A stretch of 64,000 nt of DNA from JBOCEF01 sp047610385 (GCA_047610385.1 JBLGAC010000010.1:1-64000), one strand, 5' to 3'. Positions 51,974-61,750 are shown, counted from the first letter of the stretch. The notes: a model not told the origin generated them from the letters alone. Translations and numbers: made by a program.

Positions 51974-53635
51974 GTGAGCGAGCTTTTCACCGGATTGCAG
52001 ATCAGGCTGGCCGCGTTCGGCGGCGCGCCCACGGCGCTGGCCCATCAGCCGCAGACGGTCTGGATGGGCGATGGCGCGCGCGCGCGGGCGATGACCAAGG
52101 GCGTCTATCGCCTTGCGGGGCAGGAACTGTCTGCCCCCGGTCTTGGCCCGTGGAAGCTGAACAGCCCCGGCCGCGCGTTTGCCGATGCGCTGCATGGCTT
52201 TGACTGGCTGGGCGATTTCGCGCTGCTGCCCGGGGACGAGCCCAAGCGCGTCGCGCGGTCGTGGATCTATGGCTGGATCGCGCGGTTCGGTGACGGCGAT
52301 GGCGATGGCTGGCGGCCCGGTCTGGCGGGGCGGCGGCTGACGGCCTGGTGCATCCATGCGCCGCTGGCCCTGCAAGGCGCGGATCCCGAACTGTCCAAAC
52401 GCTTTTTCCGCGCGGTTGGGGTGCATGCGCGATATCTCGCAGGCGCCTGGCGCAAATCTGACGCTGGGCGGTCCCAGATCAGCGCGCTGGGGGGGCTGCT
52501 TTATGTCTCGCTGACCTTTGATCGGTATCTCGCTGAACGCGACCGCAATGCCCAGATCCTTGGCACCGCGGCGGATCGGCTGGTGGGGCCTGATGGCGGG
52601 ATCCCGTCGCGCAACCCCGAAGATCTGGCCGAAATTCATCTGGCATTGGCGGCCGCGGCGGCGGAATTGCTGCGCGCCGGGATGGAGGTGCCCGCACCCC
52701 TGCGCGCCGCCCTTGATCGCATGGCCCCGGCGCTGCGGCTGCTCAGGTTCGGCGATGGCGGGCTGGCGCGGTTCCATGGTGGCCATGCGGGACCAGGCGG
52801 GCGGCTTGATTTTGCGCTGGCGCTGGCGCAGGCACCGCGCACGGCGCCTGCGCGCTCAGCGATGGGGTATTGGCGCATGTCGGCGGGGCGCACTGCGGTG
52901 GTGGCCGATGCCGCGCCGCCGCCTGCAACGCCGGTCGCCCATGCGTCGTCGCTGGGGTTTGAGCTGAGCGCAGGCGACCAGCGGGTGATCGTGTCTTCGG
53001 GCCCCGGCGCGGCGTTTGGCGCGGAATGGGCCGATGCCTGCCGCGCCACGGCGGCGCATTCGACGCTGGCGGTGGACCGGTCATCGTCATCGCGCATCGC
53101 GGCGCGGGCCAAAGGGCCGGGGCCGCATCTGTTTTCAGAGGTTCCAGCAGAGGTCACCGCCGAATCCGCCGTCGACGCCGCCGGGGAATGGCTGCTCATG
53201 TCCCATGACGGCTATCGCGTCAGCCATGGTCTGGTGCACCAGCGGCGCCTGTTCCTGTCGGTCGACGGGCGCGATTTTCGCGGCGAGGACACCGTCACCG
53301 CCGAGGCTGACAAAGACCGCCGCCGCCATGATGCTGAGGCGGAAGGCGCGGTGCCGGGCCTCGGGCTGCGGTTTTCAGCGCGGTTCAATGTGCACCCGGA
53401 CCTTGACGTCGCGGTCACCCCCGGCGGGGCGGATATCAGCGGTGCCGGCGCGCTGTGGCGCATGACCCAGCGCGGCGGGACCGTGGCGCTGGAAAGCGGC
53501 GTGTGGTTCGATCCCGCCGCCCGGCGCCCGCGCGCGACAAAACAGATCGTGGTCATGGCGGCGACCGAGGGGTATGGGGGCCGCGTCACTTGGGCCTTTC
53601 GGCGCGAAGATGTGCCCCGATCTCAGCGCACCTGA
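51974..53635 (+). CDS. Heparinase II/III family protein
   Basis: The 553-residue protein starts at GTG 51974 with GAGG upstream. The N-terminal helical part has WKLNSPGRAFADALHGFDWL. The C-terminal beta part (about 330-550) is the heparinase II/III-like fold: AAHSTLAVDRSSSSRIA, YRVSHGLVHQRRLFLS, and RFNVHPDLDVAV. Despite the family name, members next to purH in Rhodobacterales have no shown heparin activity. No signal peptide is visible. Substrate unknown. Confidence 0.82.
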   Translation: MSELFTGLQIRLAAFGGAPTALAHQPQTVWMGDGARARAMTKGVYRLAGQELSAPGLGPWKLNSPGRAFADALHGFDWLGDFALLPGDEPKRVARSWIYGWIARFGDGDGDGWRPGLAGRRLTAWCIHAPLALQGADPELSKRFFRAVGVHARYLAGAWRKSDAGRSQISALGGLLYVSLTFDRYLAERDRNAQILGTAADRLVGPDGGIPSRNPEDLAEIHLALAAAAAELLRAGMEVPAPLRAALDRMAPALRLLRFGDGGLARFHGGHAGPGGRLDFALALAQAPRTAPARSAMGYWRMSAGRTAVVADAAPPPATPVAHASSLGFELSAGDQRVIVSSGPGAAFGAEWADACRATAAHSTLAVDRSSSSRIAARAKGPGPHLFSEVPAEVTAESAVDAAGEWLLMSHDGYRVSHGLVHQRRLFLSVDGRDFRGEDTVTAEADKDRRRHDAEAEGAVPGLGLRFSARFNVHPDLDVAVTPGGADISGAGALWRMTQRGGTVALESGVWFDPAARRPRATKQIVVMAATEGYGGRVTWAFRREDVPRSQRT

Positions 53636-53720
53636 TCGGGGACTGCGCCGGGCCATGTCCTTCACGCAGCCGCAGGCGGGGGCGATCCCCGGCGCCGCCG
53701 CACCTTTCGGAGCCTGTCTC

Positions 53721-55313
53721 ATGACCGATGCAAATGGCGTCATTCGCCCGATCCGCGCCCTGATCTCTGTCTCGGACAAAACTGGGTTGATTGATTTCGC
53801 CAAGGGGCTGGCTGCGAAGGGGGTTGATCTGATCTCCACCGGGGGCACTGCCAAGGCGATGCGAGAGGCAGGCCTGCCCGTGCGCGACGTGGCGGACCTG
53901 ACCGGGTTCCCCGAAATGATGGACGGGCGCGTCAAAACCCTGCACCCCAAAGTGCATGGCGGTCTGCTGGCGCTGCGCGACAACGCCGATCACGTCGCGG
54001 CGATGGAGGCCCATGGCATTGAGCGGATCGATATCCTCGCCGTGAACCTTTATCCGTTCGAAGCGACCGTGGCCTCCGGCGCCGGGCCCGAAGATTGCAT
54101 TGAGAACATCGACATCGGCGGCCCGGCGATGATCCGCGCGGCGGCCAAGAACCACGGCCATGTCGCGGTGATCACCGACCCCGAAGATTACGCGGGCCTG
54201 TTGGCTGAGCTGGACGAGGCGGGCGGCACCACCCAGGAATTTCGCACGCTGATGGCCGCTCAGGCCTATGCGCGCACCGCTGCCTATGATGCTGCCGTGT
54301 CCGCATGGATGGCTGACTATGCCGAAGATGGCGCGCCCCGTCGCCGCGCCGTGGCCGGAACCCTGCGCCAGACCCTGCGCTATGGCGAGAACCCGCACCA
54401 GACTGCGGCGTTCTACTCCAATGGCGACACCCGCCCCGGCGTCGCCAACGCCACCCAGCTTCAGGGCAAGGAGCTGTCGTATAATAACATCAACGACACC
54501 GACGCCGCCTATGAATTGGTTGGTGAGTTTGCCGAAGGCGGCCCGGCCTGCGCGATCATCAAGCACGCCAACCCCTGCGGCGTCGCCCGTGGCGCGACGC
54601 TGGCCGAGGCGTATTCGCGCGCCTTTGACTGCGACCGGACCTCAGCCTTTGGCGGCATCATCGCGCTGAACCAGCCGCTGGACGGGGCGACGGCGGAAGA
54701 AATCGCCAAGATCTTTACTGAGGTCGTTATTGCGCCGGGCGCGGATGACGATGCGCGGAAAATCTTTGCCGCGAAAAAGAACCTGCGCCTGCTGATCGTG
54801 AATGGCCTGCCCGATCCGACCTCGGCGGGCCTGACATGGCGTCAGGTGGCGGGCGGTTATCTGATTCAGGACCGCGACAATGGCCTTATCCTGCCCGGCG
54901 ATCTGAAGGTGGTGACCGAACTGGCCCCCACCGACGCGCAGCTCGCTGATCTGATGTTTGCATGGAAAGTGGCCAAGCACGTCAAATCCAACGCCATCGT
55001 TTATGTCAAAGACGGCGCGACCGTCGGCGTCGGTGCCGGGCAGATGAGCCGCGTTGACAGCACCCGCATTGCCGCCCGCAAGGCCGAAGACATGCGCGAT
55101 GCGCTGGGCCTGCCCGCATCCCCGACCGTCGGGTCTGTCGTTGCCTCGGACGCGTTCTTTCCGTTCGCCGATGGTCTGCTGACCGCCGCTGCCGCGGGCG
55201 CCAAGGCAGTGATCCAGCCCGGCGGGTCCCTGCGCGACCAAGAGGTGATCGATGCCGCCAACGAGGCCGGCCTTGCCATGGTCTTCACCGGCATGCGCCA
55301 CTTCCGCCACTAG
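53721..55313 (+). CDS. purH: Bifunctional AICAR transformylase / IMP cyclohydrolase
   Basis: The 530-residue enzyme performs the last two steps of IMP synthesis. The N-terminal MGS-like cyclohydrolase domain has ALISVSDKTGLIDFAKGL and DGRVKTLHPKVHGGLL. The transformylase domain has RYGENPHQTAAFY, IIKHANPCGVA, and ends with PGGSLRDQEVIDAANE and FTGMRHFRH. The ATG at 53721 fits the family start; upstream ATGs in the same frame would add non-conserved residues. Confidence 0.97.
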   Translation: MTDANGVIRPIRALISVSDKTGLIDFAKGLAAKGVDLISTGGTAKAMREAGLPVRDVADLTGFPEMMDGRVKTLHPKVHGGLLALRDNADHVAAMEAHGIERIDILAVNLYPFEATVASGAGPEDCIENIDIGGPAMIRAAAKNHGHVAVITDPEDYAGLLAELDEAGGTTQEFRTLMAAQAYARTAAYDAAVSAWMADYAEDGAPRRRAVAGTLRQTLRYGENPHQTAAFYSNGDTRPGVANATQLQGKELSYNNINDTDAAYELVGEFAEGGPACAIIKHANPCGVARGATLAEAYSRAFDCDRTSAFGGIIALNQPLDGATAEEIAKIFTEVVIAPGADDDARKIFAAKKNLRLLIVNGLPDPTSAGLTWRQVAGGYLIQDRDNGLILPGDLKVVTELAPTDAQLADLMFAWKVAKHVKSNAIVYVKDGATVGVGAGQMSRVDSTRIAARKAEDMRDALGLPASPTVGSVVASDAFFPFADGLLTAAAAGAKAVIQPGGSLRDQEVIDAANEAGLAMVFTGMRHFRH

Positions 55314-55337
55314 GGGGCGGCGCACCGCGGCGACATG

Positions 55338-55378
55338 GGGCGGATGCAAGGGGTTGCCCTGCATCCGCCCTTTGCGTT
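55338..55378 (+). terminator. Terminator of purH
   Basis: GGGCGGATGCA pairs with TGCATCCGCCC (11 base pairs, 11-base interior that can pair further) and is followed by TTTGCGTTT. Confidence 0.72.
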
Positions 55379-55403
55379 TCAAAGGGGGCGAAGGAGACCT
55401 GCC

Positions 55404-56204
55404 ATGCGCCTCAACACCATCATCGCCGAACCTGCTGGTGCCCCGGTGGTGCCGCCCCTTGTGATCGTTCATGGCCTGTTCGGGTCGGCGCGCAACTGGG
55501 GCGCGCTTGCGAAACGCATTGCGCAGGGGCATGTGGCCGGGCCGCGCCGGGTGATCGCCGTTGATCTGCGCAATCATGGCGACAGCCCGTGGGATGATGA
55601 TGCGACCTATCCCGCGCTGGCTGCTGATCTGGCGGACACCATCGCGGCGGAGGTTGGCGGCCCGGCAGACGTGCTCGGCCATTCGATGGGCGGCAAGGCG
55701 GCGATGCTGCTGGCGCTGACGGTGCCCCAAGCGGTGAACCGCCTGATCATCGCCGACATCGCGCCCGTCGCCTATACCGGCCATTCCCACGCGCCGTATA
55801 TCGACGCGATGCAGGCCGTGGACCTGTCCGCCATCACCCGCCGGTCGCAAGCTGACGTGCAATTGCAGGCGGGCGTGGCGGACCGCGCCTTGCGCGCATT
55901 CTTGCTACAATCGCTGGCCGTTGAGGGCGGCACCGCCCGGTGGAAGCTGAACCTGACCGCGCTGGCCGCGCATATGGGCGACATCCTGTCCTTTCCCGCC
56001 GTGGATGCGACGTGGGAAGGCCGGGCGCTGTTCGTCCATGGCGGCGCGTCCGACTATGTGGCCGCTGCGCACCGGCCGTCCGTCAAGGCACGGTTCCCCA
56101 ACACACGGCTGGTGGCGGTGAAGGATGCGGGCCATTGGCTGCATGCCGACAAGCCCGAAGCGTTTCTGGAAACGGTCGGCGCCTTTCTGAGGGCGACCGA
56201 CTGA
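55404..56204 (+). CDS. Alpha/beta hydrolase, YbfF-type esterase
   Basis: The 266-residue hydrolase shows the oxyanion HGLFGSARNW, DLRNHGDSPW, the nucleophile elbow GHSMGGKAAM, a downstream acid in the ATWEGRALFVHGGASDYV region, and the catalytic histidine in DAGHWLHADKPEAF. This set matches YbfF-like acyl esterases. AAGGAG precedes the ATG. It ends tail-to-tail against ctaA without a gap. Confidence 0.85.
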   Translation: MRLNTIIAEPAGAPVVPPLVIVHGLFGSARNWGALAKRIAQGHVAGPRRVIAVDLRNHGDSPWDDDATYPALAADLADTIAAEVGGPADVLGHSMGGKAAMLLALTVPQAVNRLIIADIAPVAYTGHSHAPYIDAMQAVDLSAITRRSQADVQLQAGVADRALRAFLLQSLAVEGGTARWKLNLTALAAHMGDILSFPAVDATWEGRALFVHGGASDYVAAAHRPSVKARFPNTRLVAVKDAGHWLHADKPEAFLETVGAFLRATD

Positions 56205-57350
56205 TCACCGCCCGCGGGCGATCTTTTCGTCCGCGGGATAATGCGTCTCAAACCGCAAGCGCAGCACGGCGGCCCACAGCGCGATGGCCCCGGCCTGATG
56301 GATCAGCGCAAGGTGCAAGGGGGCCGCGTGCAGCACCGTGACCACGCCCAGCACCACCTGCACCGCCATCAGCGCCAGCATCACCCCGGCCCACCCCTTG
56401 GCCCCGGCATGGCCCGTGGCGCGCGCACGCAGAAAGGTCAGCAGCCCAAGCAACGCCAGCAGATAGCCGACCATGCGGTGGTTGAACTGCACCAGCGCCG
56501 GGTTTTCAAACGCGTTGGTCCACAGCGGCGCATAGTCAAAGCTTTCGGAGGGCAGGAATTCTCCGCCCATCATCGGCCAATCGGTATAGCCGCGGCCCGC
56601 ATCGATCCCCGCCACCAGTGCGCCCAGCACGATCTGAAACCCCGTCAGCGCCAGCAGCCCGGTCGCCCAGGGCGCAAGGCCCCCCAGCCGCCGTCGCCGC
56701 GCAGCCAGCAGCCAAGCGCCGTCCTTCAGCATCTGCCACGCGAACCACAGCAGCACCGCCAGGATCACGAACGCCAGTCCCAGGTGGGTGGCCAGCCGAT
56801 AGCTCGCCACATCCACCATCCGGCCCGACAGGCCTGAGGACACCATCCACCAACCCACCGCGCCTTGCAGCCCGCCAAGCGCGCCAACGCCGATCAGACG
56901 GCCGGTCCAGCCCGGCGGAATTCGCCGCGACAGCGCAAAGAATGCAAAGCCGAGCGCCCACACCAGGCCAACCGCGCGGCCAAGCTGGCGATGGCCCCAT
57001 TCCCACCAATAGATGGTTTTGAACTCCGACATCTCCATGCCCTTGTTCTGCAACTGGTATTCGGGGATGGCGCGGTATTTCTCGAACTCGACCAGCCATG
57101 CGGCATCAGACAGTGGCGGGATCGCGCCGGTGACCGGCTTCCATTCGGTGATCGACAGGCCTGAATCGGTCAGGCGCGTCAGCCCGCCGACCAGCACCAT
57201 GGACACAACCATCGCCGCCATCAGCAGCAGCCACAGCGCAATGGCACGCCGGGATTTGCGCCGCCGTGCATCGGCGGCACCGGGCGCGGCAGGTGCAGGA
57301 CGCGCAGCGCCGGGGTTGGTTTGCTCAAAGATCGCGCGGGGCTTGCTCAT
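56205..57350 (-). CDS. ctaA: Heme A synthase
   Basis: The 381-residue protein with eight predicted membrane helices oxidises the heme O methyl group to heme A for cytochrome c oxidase. The N-terminal block GGLTRLTDSGLSITEWKPV, EFEKYRAIPEYQ, WWEWGHRQLGR, ATHLGLAF, FNHRMVGYLLA and ALIHQAGAI contain the conserved residues and heme-ligand histidines of the alphaproteobacterial type. It stands alone at this place with no other cox genes in view. Confidence 0.95.
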   Translation of the reverse strand: MSKPRAIFEQTNPGAARPAPAAPGAADARRRKSRRAIALWLLLMAAMVVSMVLVGGLTRLTDSGLSITEWKPVTGAIPPLSDAAWLVEFEKYRAIPEYQLQNKGMEMSEFKTIYWWEWGHRQLGRAVGLVWALGFAFFALSRRIPPGWTGRLIGVGALGGLQGAVGWWMVSSGLSGRMVDVASYRLATHLGLAFVILAVLLWFAWQMLKDGAWLLAARRRRLGGLAPWATGLLALTGFQIVLGALVAGIDAGRGYTDWPMMGGEFLPSESFDYAPLWTNAFENPALVQFNHRMVGYLLALLGLLTFLRARATGHAGAKGWAGVMLALMAVQVVLGVVTVLHAAPLHLALIHQAGAIALWAAVLRLRFETHYPADEKIARGR

Positions 57351-57389
57351 GGGACGTGCTCGCTCCTCAAAGGGGTCTTGCGCAGGGAT

Positions 57390-58160
57390 CTAGCGCCCGC
57401 GCCGCCCCTCGGCCAGCGCCCTGATGACGCCCCTCAGGGTCTGCGTGTCCTGGCCGGTCAGCGGTGCGCGGTGGAAAAGGTTGCGCAGGCTGCGCTCCAT
57501 CGACGGGCGCTTGTCGTCGGGCCAGAAGAAATTGGCCTCCGCCAGTTCCGCCACCAGATGGTCGAGCATGCCTTCCACCTCATGGCTCTCGGACGGCTGG
57601 GACCGCCCGGTCAATTCCTGCACCGCGGGGGCGTCATCAACGCGGCGACGCCATTCATAGGCGATCAGCAGCACGCATTGCCCAAGGTTCAGCGATGCGA
57701 AGGCGGGGTTCACCGGCACGGTGATGATGGTGTTGGCCAGCACCACGTCGTCGGTTTCCAGCCCGGTGCGTTCGCGCCCGAACAACACGCCGACCTTCTC
57801 GCCGCGGGCCATGCGGGCTTGGGCGTCGATCATCGCGGCCTCGGGGGTCATCACGTCCTTGGCCATGCCGCGGGGGCGTGCGGTGGTGGCGTAGACATAA
57901 TGCAGATCGGCGACCGCTTCGCGCGTCGTCTCAAGCACCCGCGCGCGTTCGATGATGTGGCTCGCGCCTGACGACATGGCCACCGCTTTGGGGTTCGGCC
58001 ACCCGTCGCGCGGCGCCACCAGCCGCATATGATCAAGCCCGAAGTTCCACATCGCACGCGCGGCGGCGCCGATGTTTTCGCCCATCTGCGGCTCCACGAG
58101 GATCATCGCCGGGCCTTCGGGTTGCGGGTGGTCCCCGCCAGTCAAATCCCATCCGGTCAT
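57390..58160 (-). CDS. trmJ: TrmJ-type tRNA/rRNA 2'-O-methyltransferase
   Basis: The 256-residue SPOUT enzyme has motif 1 near LVEPQMGENIGAAARAMWNFG, then LFGRERTGLETDDVVLAN and the knotted-fold IITVPVNPAFASLNLGQCVLL, typical of TrmJ. TrmJ modifies position 32 of certain tRNAs. The C-terminal extension (about 190-256) is the extra TrmJ domain. It lies 39 bases upstream of ctaA on the same strand. Confidence 0.9.
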   Translation of the reverse strand: MTGWDLTGGDHPQPEGPAMILVEPQMGENIGAAARAMWNFGLDHMRLVAPRDGWPNPKAVAMSSGASHIIERARVLETTREAVADLHYVYATTARPRGMAKDVMTPEAAMIDAQARMARGEKVGVLFGRERTGLETDDVVLANTIITVPVNPAFASLNLGQCVLLIAYEWRRRVDDAPAVQELTGRSQPSESHEVEGMLDHLVAELAEANFFWPDDKRPSMERSLRNLFHRAPLTGQDTQTLRGVIRALAEGRRGR

Positions 58161-58318
58161 GCGGGCGGCTCCTGATCTTGCTGCGTTGTTGCAGGGATTA
58201 GCCCCGAGGGGGGCGGCAAGGCAAGTCCGGGGGTGCGCGATGCCACCCGCGCCACCGGTTCAACGCCGCGCGGGCGCGCCGGTTGCGGCGTGTGTGGCTG
58301 TGGGGGCGCGGCCTGCTG

Positions 58319-59146
58319 TCAGACGCGCTCCATCCACAGGCTTGATTCGGGCGCGCCAGACCATGGCAGGGCGGCGATGGCGGGGCGCGCGCCTGCATCC
58401 ATGCGGGTGGCGGCGTAATGGCTGGCCCAGATCGGGCGATAAGCGCCGCCCATCAGCCAGCCCGCCAGCGCGTTGTGCTCGCAATACCCGCGCCAGGCCC
58501 AGTTGGCCGGGTAGGGGTCGGGCAGGAACACGTCGTGGATGTGCACCCGCACCCCTTTGGCCAGCCGCGGCAGGATGCGGTTCACGATGATATCCACATC
58601 GGTGCCGGGCATCAGGATGTGGCTGCTGTCGAACACCGCCATATCGCCGGGCTGCAAGGCATCGAACAGGTCCATGTCTTCGGGCCCCAGCACCTTGCGC
58701 CGCCAGCTGACCTTTAGGTTCAGCAATTGCGCGCGGGGGGCAGGGTCAATGCAGACCTGTGCGGCAGTCGCCCCCGCATCCGCCAGCGCGCGGGCGAGGA
58801 ACCGGGTGGAGTGGCCCGAGCCAACCTCAACAATCCGTTTGGGCGGCGTGTCCCGCGCCAAAACGTAAGCCGCCGCGCCATCAAGCCGCGGGAACCAGTC
58901 CTGCGTCCAGCGGGGCTGGGGCGCGTCGCCGCCCAAAGCGGTCAGCGCGGGCTGATGGGCGTCGATGCTGTCCAGCACGGCCGCCAACGCCGGTTCATGC
59001 CCGCGCATAAATGTGCCGAATTCGTCATAAACCGGGATGATCTTGGGCACTGAGGGCGCATAGCGATACGGGATGAAGAACCCTTGCCTGCGCAGCCCCA
59101 GCACCGTCTCCAGCCCCATGCGCATCGCGCGCAGTCGTTTGATCAT
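58319..59146 (-). CDS. Class I SAM-dependent methyltransferase
   Basis: The 275-residue protein has the SAM-binding motif RIVEVGSGHSTRFLARALAD near residue 105 and a following VCIDPAPRAQLL acidic-loop motif. HIHDVFLPDPYPANW near residue 200 is typical of methyltransferases acting on small molecules or glycans. GGAG lies 8 bases before the ATG at 59146. A longer open frame upstream is antisense to icd and is ignored. The substrate is unknown. Confidence 0.78.
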   Translation of the reverse strand: MIKRLRAMRMGLETVLGLRRQGFFIPYRYAPSVPKIIPVYDEFGTFMRGHEPALAAVLDSIDAHQPALTALGGDAPQPRWTQDWFPRLDGAAAYVLARDTPPKRIVEVGSGHSTRFLARALADAGATAAQVCIDPAPRAQLLNLKVSWRRKVLGPEDMDLFDALQPGDMAVFDSSHILMPGTDVDIIVNRILPRLAKGVRVHIHDVFLPDPYPANWAWRGYCEHNALAGWLMGGAYRPIWASHYAATRMDAGARPAIAALPWSGAPESSLWMERV

Positions 59147-59287
59147 AAGCGTGACTCCTGTCTGCATACCGCTGCATACGCGCGCATCCGCCGCGCCTGC
59201 ACCCCATAGCGCGAATGCCTGCGGCGGAGTAGCTTGCGCCCGAACATAAATGCCTCCCCGATCCCCCTCAGCGAGAGAGAGAGCCCC

Positions 59288-60502
59288 ATGCCCAAGATCA
59301 AGGTCGAAAACCCGGTTGTCGAGCTCGACGGCGACGAAATGACCCGCATCATCTGGGACTTTATCAAGCAAAAGCTTATCCTGCCCCATCTCGACATTGA
59401 TCTGATTTATTACGATCTGGGCATTGAGGAGCGTGACCGCACCAACGACCAGATCACCATCGACGCAGCTGAAAAGATCAAGGAAGTCGGCGTCGGCGTC
59501 AAATGCGCGACCATCACCCCCGATGAGGACCGCGTTAAGGAATTCGGCCTCAAGAAGATGTGGCGCTCCCCCAATGGGACGATCCGCAATATTCTTGGTG
59601 GCGTTATTTTCCGCGAACCGATCATCTGCAAAAACGTGCCCCGGCTTGTGCCCGGCTGGACCAAACCGATCGTGGTTGGCCGTCATGCATTCGGCGATCA
59701 GTACCGCGCCACTGACTTCCTGTTCCCCGGACCGGGCAAGCTGACGATCAAATTCGTCGGCGAAGACGGCGCGGTGATTGAGCGTGAGGTCTTCGACGCC
59801 CCCGGCGCCGGTGTGACCATGGCGATGTACAACCTCGACCAGTCGATCATCGATTTTGCGCGCGCGTCGATGAACTATGGCCTCGTCAAAGGTTGGCCGG
59901 TGTATCTGTCGACCAAGAACACCATCCTCAAGGCCTATGACGGCCGCTTCAAGGATCTGTTCCAGAAGGTCTATGAAGAAGAGTTCACCGAGAAGTTTGA
60001 AGCCGCTGGCATCACTTATGAGCACCGCCTGATCGACGACATGGTCGCCTGCGCCATGAAGTGGAACGGCGGCTATGTCTGGGCCTGCAAGAACTATGAC
60101 GGCGACGTTCAGTCGGACACCGTCGCGCAGGGCTTCGGATCGCTGGGTCTGATGACCTCAGTTCTGATGACCCCGGATGGCAAGACTGTTGAGGCCGAGG
60201 CCGCCCACGGCACCGTCACCCGCCACTATCGCCAGCACCAGGCCGGCAAAGAGACGTCGACCAACTCGATCGCCTCAATCTACGCGTGGACCGGCGGCCT
60301 GAAGCACCGCGCCACGCTTGATGGCAACGACGCGCTGATGACCTTCGCCACGACCTTGGAGAAGATCACCGTCGACACGGTGGAAGCTGGCTTCATGACC
60401 AAGGATCTGGCGCTGCTGGTTGGCCCGGATCAAAAATGGCTCACGACCATGGGCTTCCTTGAGAAGGTTGCTGAGAACCTCGACGCCGCGCTCAAGGGCT
60501 GA
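59288..60502 (+). CDS. icd: NADP-dependent isocitrate dehydrogenase
   Basis: The 404-residue enzyme converts isocitrate to 2-oxoglutarate. It belongs to the homodimeric type also found in eukaryotes: VVELDGDEMTRIIWDFIK, SPNGTIRNILGG with the phosphorylation-site-like serine and threonine, YLSTKNTILKAYDGRF, and EAAHGTVTRHYRQHQ with NADP-selecting residues. The ATG at 59288 follows a GAGAGAGAG stretch. A strong terminator follows. Confidence 0.97.
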   Translation: MPKIKVENPVVELDGDEMTRIIWDFIKQKLILPHLDIDLIYYDLGIEERDRTNDQITIDAAEKIKEVGVGVKCATITPDEDRVKEFGLKKMWRSPNGTIRNILGGVIFREPIICKNVPRLVPGWTKPIVVGRHAFGDQYRATDFLFPGPGKLTIKFVGEDGAVIEREVFDAPGAGVTMAMYNLDQSIIDFARASMNYGLVKGWPVYLSTKNTILKAYDGRFKDLFQKVYEEEFTEKFEAAGITYEHRLIDDMVACAMKWNGGYVWACKNYDGDVQSDTVAQGFGSLGLMTSVLMTPDGKTVEAEAAHGTVTRHYRQHQAGKETSTNSIASIYAWTGGLKHRATLDGNDALMTFATTLEKITVDTVEAGFMTKDLALLVGPDQKWLTTMGFLEKVAENLDAALKG

Positions 60503-60522
60503 TCCGCCTGCGATTGCACATG

Positions 60523-60556
60523 AAAGGCCCGTGCGGGGAACCGCGCGGGCCTTTTT
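60523..60556 (+). terminator. Terminator of icd
   Basis: AAAGGCCCG pairs with CGGGCCTTT around a GC-rich interior (further GCGG/CCGC pairing) and ends in TTTTT, 20 bases after the icd stop. Confidence 0.87.
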
Positions 60557-60615
60557 CATTGTCGGGGCAGGGCAGGAGGGTGATGCTGGCACTGCCTGAC
60601 AAAAGGAGCCACCCA

Positions 60616-60978
60616 ATGGTCATCGCCCCCGACGCCCCCAGCCGCTTTCCCGATCATGACGCGGCCAAGTTGGTCTACATTCTTTATTTCGTTGGGTTTT
60701 TCCTGCCGATCTGTGCGCTGGGCGGCGTGATCCTCGCCTATGTCAAACGCGATGATGCAGGGCCGGTGGCGCACAGCCACATCGAATTTCAGATCCGGTC
60801 GTTCTGGATGGGCCTGTTGTGGATGATCGCCGCGGTGGTTCTGTGGGTCGTGCTGGTCGGCTGGCTGGTCGGCATTGTCTGGACCGTTTGGGCGCTGGCG
60901 CGGTTCATCACCGGGCTGCTGGCATTGAACGACGGCCGCGCGGTGCGCGATCCGGCCACATGGGGCTTCACCGCCTGA
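60616..60978 (+). CDS. Small membrane protein, DUF4870-like
   Basis: The 120-residue protein has three hydrophobic segments: LVYILYFVGFFLPICALGGV, SFWMGLLWMIAAVVLWVVLV and an adjoining GIVWTVWALARFITGLLAL. The interhelical AHSHIEFQIRSFW segment is like small DUF4870-type proteins. AAGGAG lies 8 bases before the ATG at 60616. Function is unknown. Confidence 0.75.
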   Translation: MVIAPDAPSRFPDHDAAKLVYILYFVGFFLPICALGGVILAYVKRDDAGPVAHSHIEFQIRSFWMGLLWMIAAVVLWVVLVGWLVGIVWTVWALARFITGLLALNDGRAVRDPATWGFTA

Positions 60979-61484
60979 CAACCCCACGAACCCTGCGATC
61001 AGCAGCCTGGCAGTGCTGGGCAGGGGTGCTGGTGGCCTAGGCGATTGGGGCGGCGTCAGGAAATTATCTGCTCATGCACTGCTTTGTGTAAATTGATCGC
61101 ATGAGAGGTGGGTGATAAGATTTCATCAATATTAAATTGATAAAAATTTATGATTAAGTGTGGTCATATTTTTTCTATGTATTTATGATATTTATTCAAA
61201 TATAGTAAAGCTTTTATACTATTTGAGGTTGTATATATGCTGATGATCGGGAATCGCTAGATTCCTAGTGTGCGCCAAAACACGATATTATAGCGTTAGT
61301 GGTGGGGCGCTTATCTCATCTATTGCGGTGCAATCAGCTGTTGAGCAATGGGCTGCTCAGTCCATGCCATATGACGGAAGGATATCAGATCAGACATGCA
61401 CACAGTGAGGTGTAGAATTATTTTTAATTATTTAATAATTAAAAATTTATATCATAGTACTACACCTCACATGGTCACTAATAT
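60979..61484. other. AT-rich gene-free stretch with several dyads
   Basis: From about 61060 the composition shifts sharply to AT, unlike anything nearby. No gene is supported. Small inverted repeats include GGAATC-GCTA-GATTCC at 61250-61265 and an imperfect AT dyad at about 61202-61222, besides the nested palindromes at 61405-61470. It could be a mobile-element scar or a structural or regulatory region. Confidence 0.5.
61405..61470. repeat. Nested palindromes with AT-rich core
   Basis: Outer arms GTGAGGTGTAG (61405-61415) and CTACACCTCAC (61460-61470) form a perfect 11-base inverted repeat. Inside lies a perfect palindrome with 12-base arms TTTTTAATTATT and AATAATTAAAAA around one base (61421-61445). 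The inner one is off-centre (5 bases on the left, 14 on the right). The structure could extrude as a cruciform or be a terminal-repeat pair of a tiny element. Confidence 0.8.
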
Positions 61485-61496
61485 TCATTAATAGAC

Positions 61497-61750
61497 CAGT
61501 TTGGTTCTGTCATGCATATCAACGTGGCCATCGGTCCTTGTGGCAAGCGCGCTGCTTGGTGAATCAGGGTGCCGACGGTGCTGTGGCTGCGCTTGCTGAC
61601 GATCTCGGCCAACATCAAAAAGGTGGGCGCTGCGTTCGGCCAATGTGGCGATGTGGCTGTTTCGGGCCCCGCTCATCAAATCACTCTCCCAGCGGCTGGG
61701 GTCAGTGGCCGGGAACGGTGTGCGCCTCGTCGGGGTTGCGTCCCTGCGCT
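61497..61750 (-). pseudogene. IS30-family transposase remnant
   Basis: On the minus strand WESDLMSGARNSHIATLAERSA matches the first catalytic block of IS30 transposases (usually WEGDL). After a one-base shift near 61610 the reading continues LAEIVSKRSHSTVGTLIHQA and ARLPQGPMATLI. The rest of the catalytic core and the N-terminal HTH are not recognisable. It is inactive. Confidence 0.6.

Noticed and set aside
58319..60025. A 568-residue methyltransferase reading with long N-terminal extension
   Set aside because: The extension is antisense to icd; the methyltransferase fold starts at 59146 with a good ribosome-binding site.
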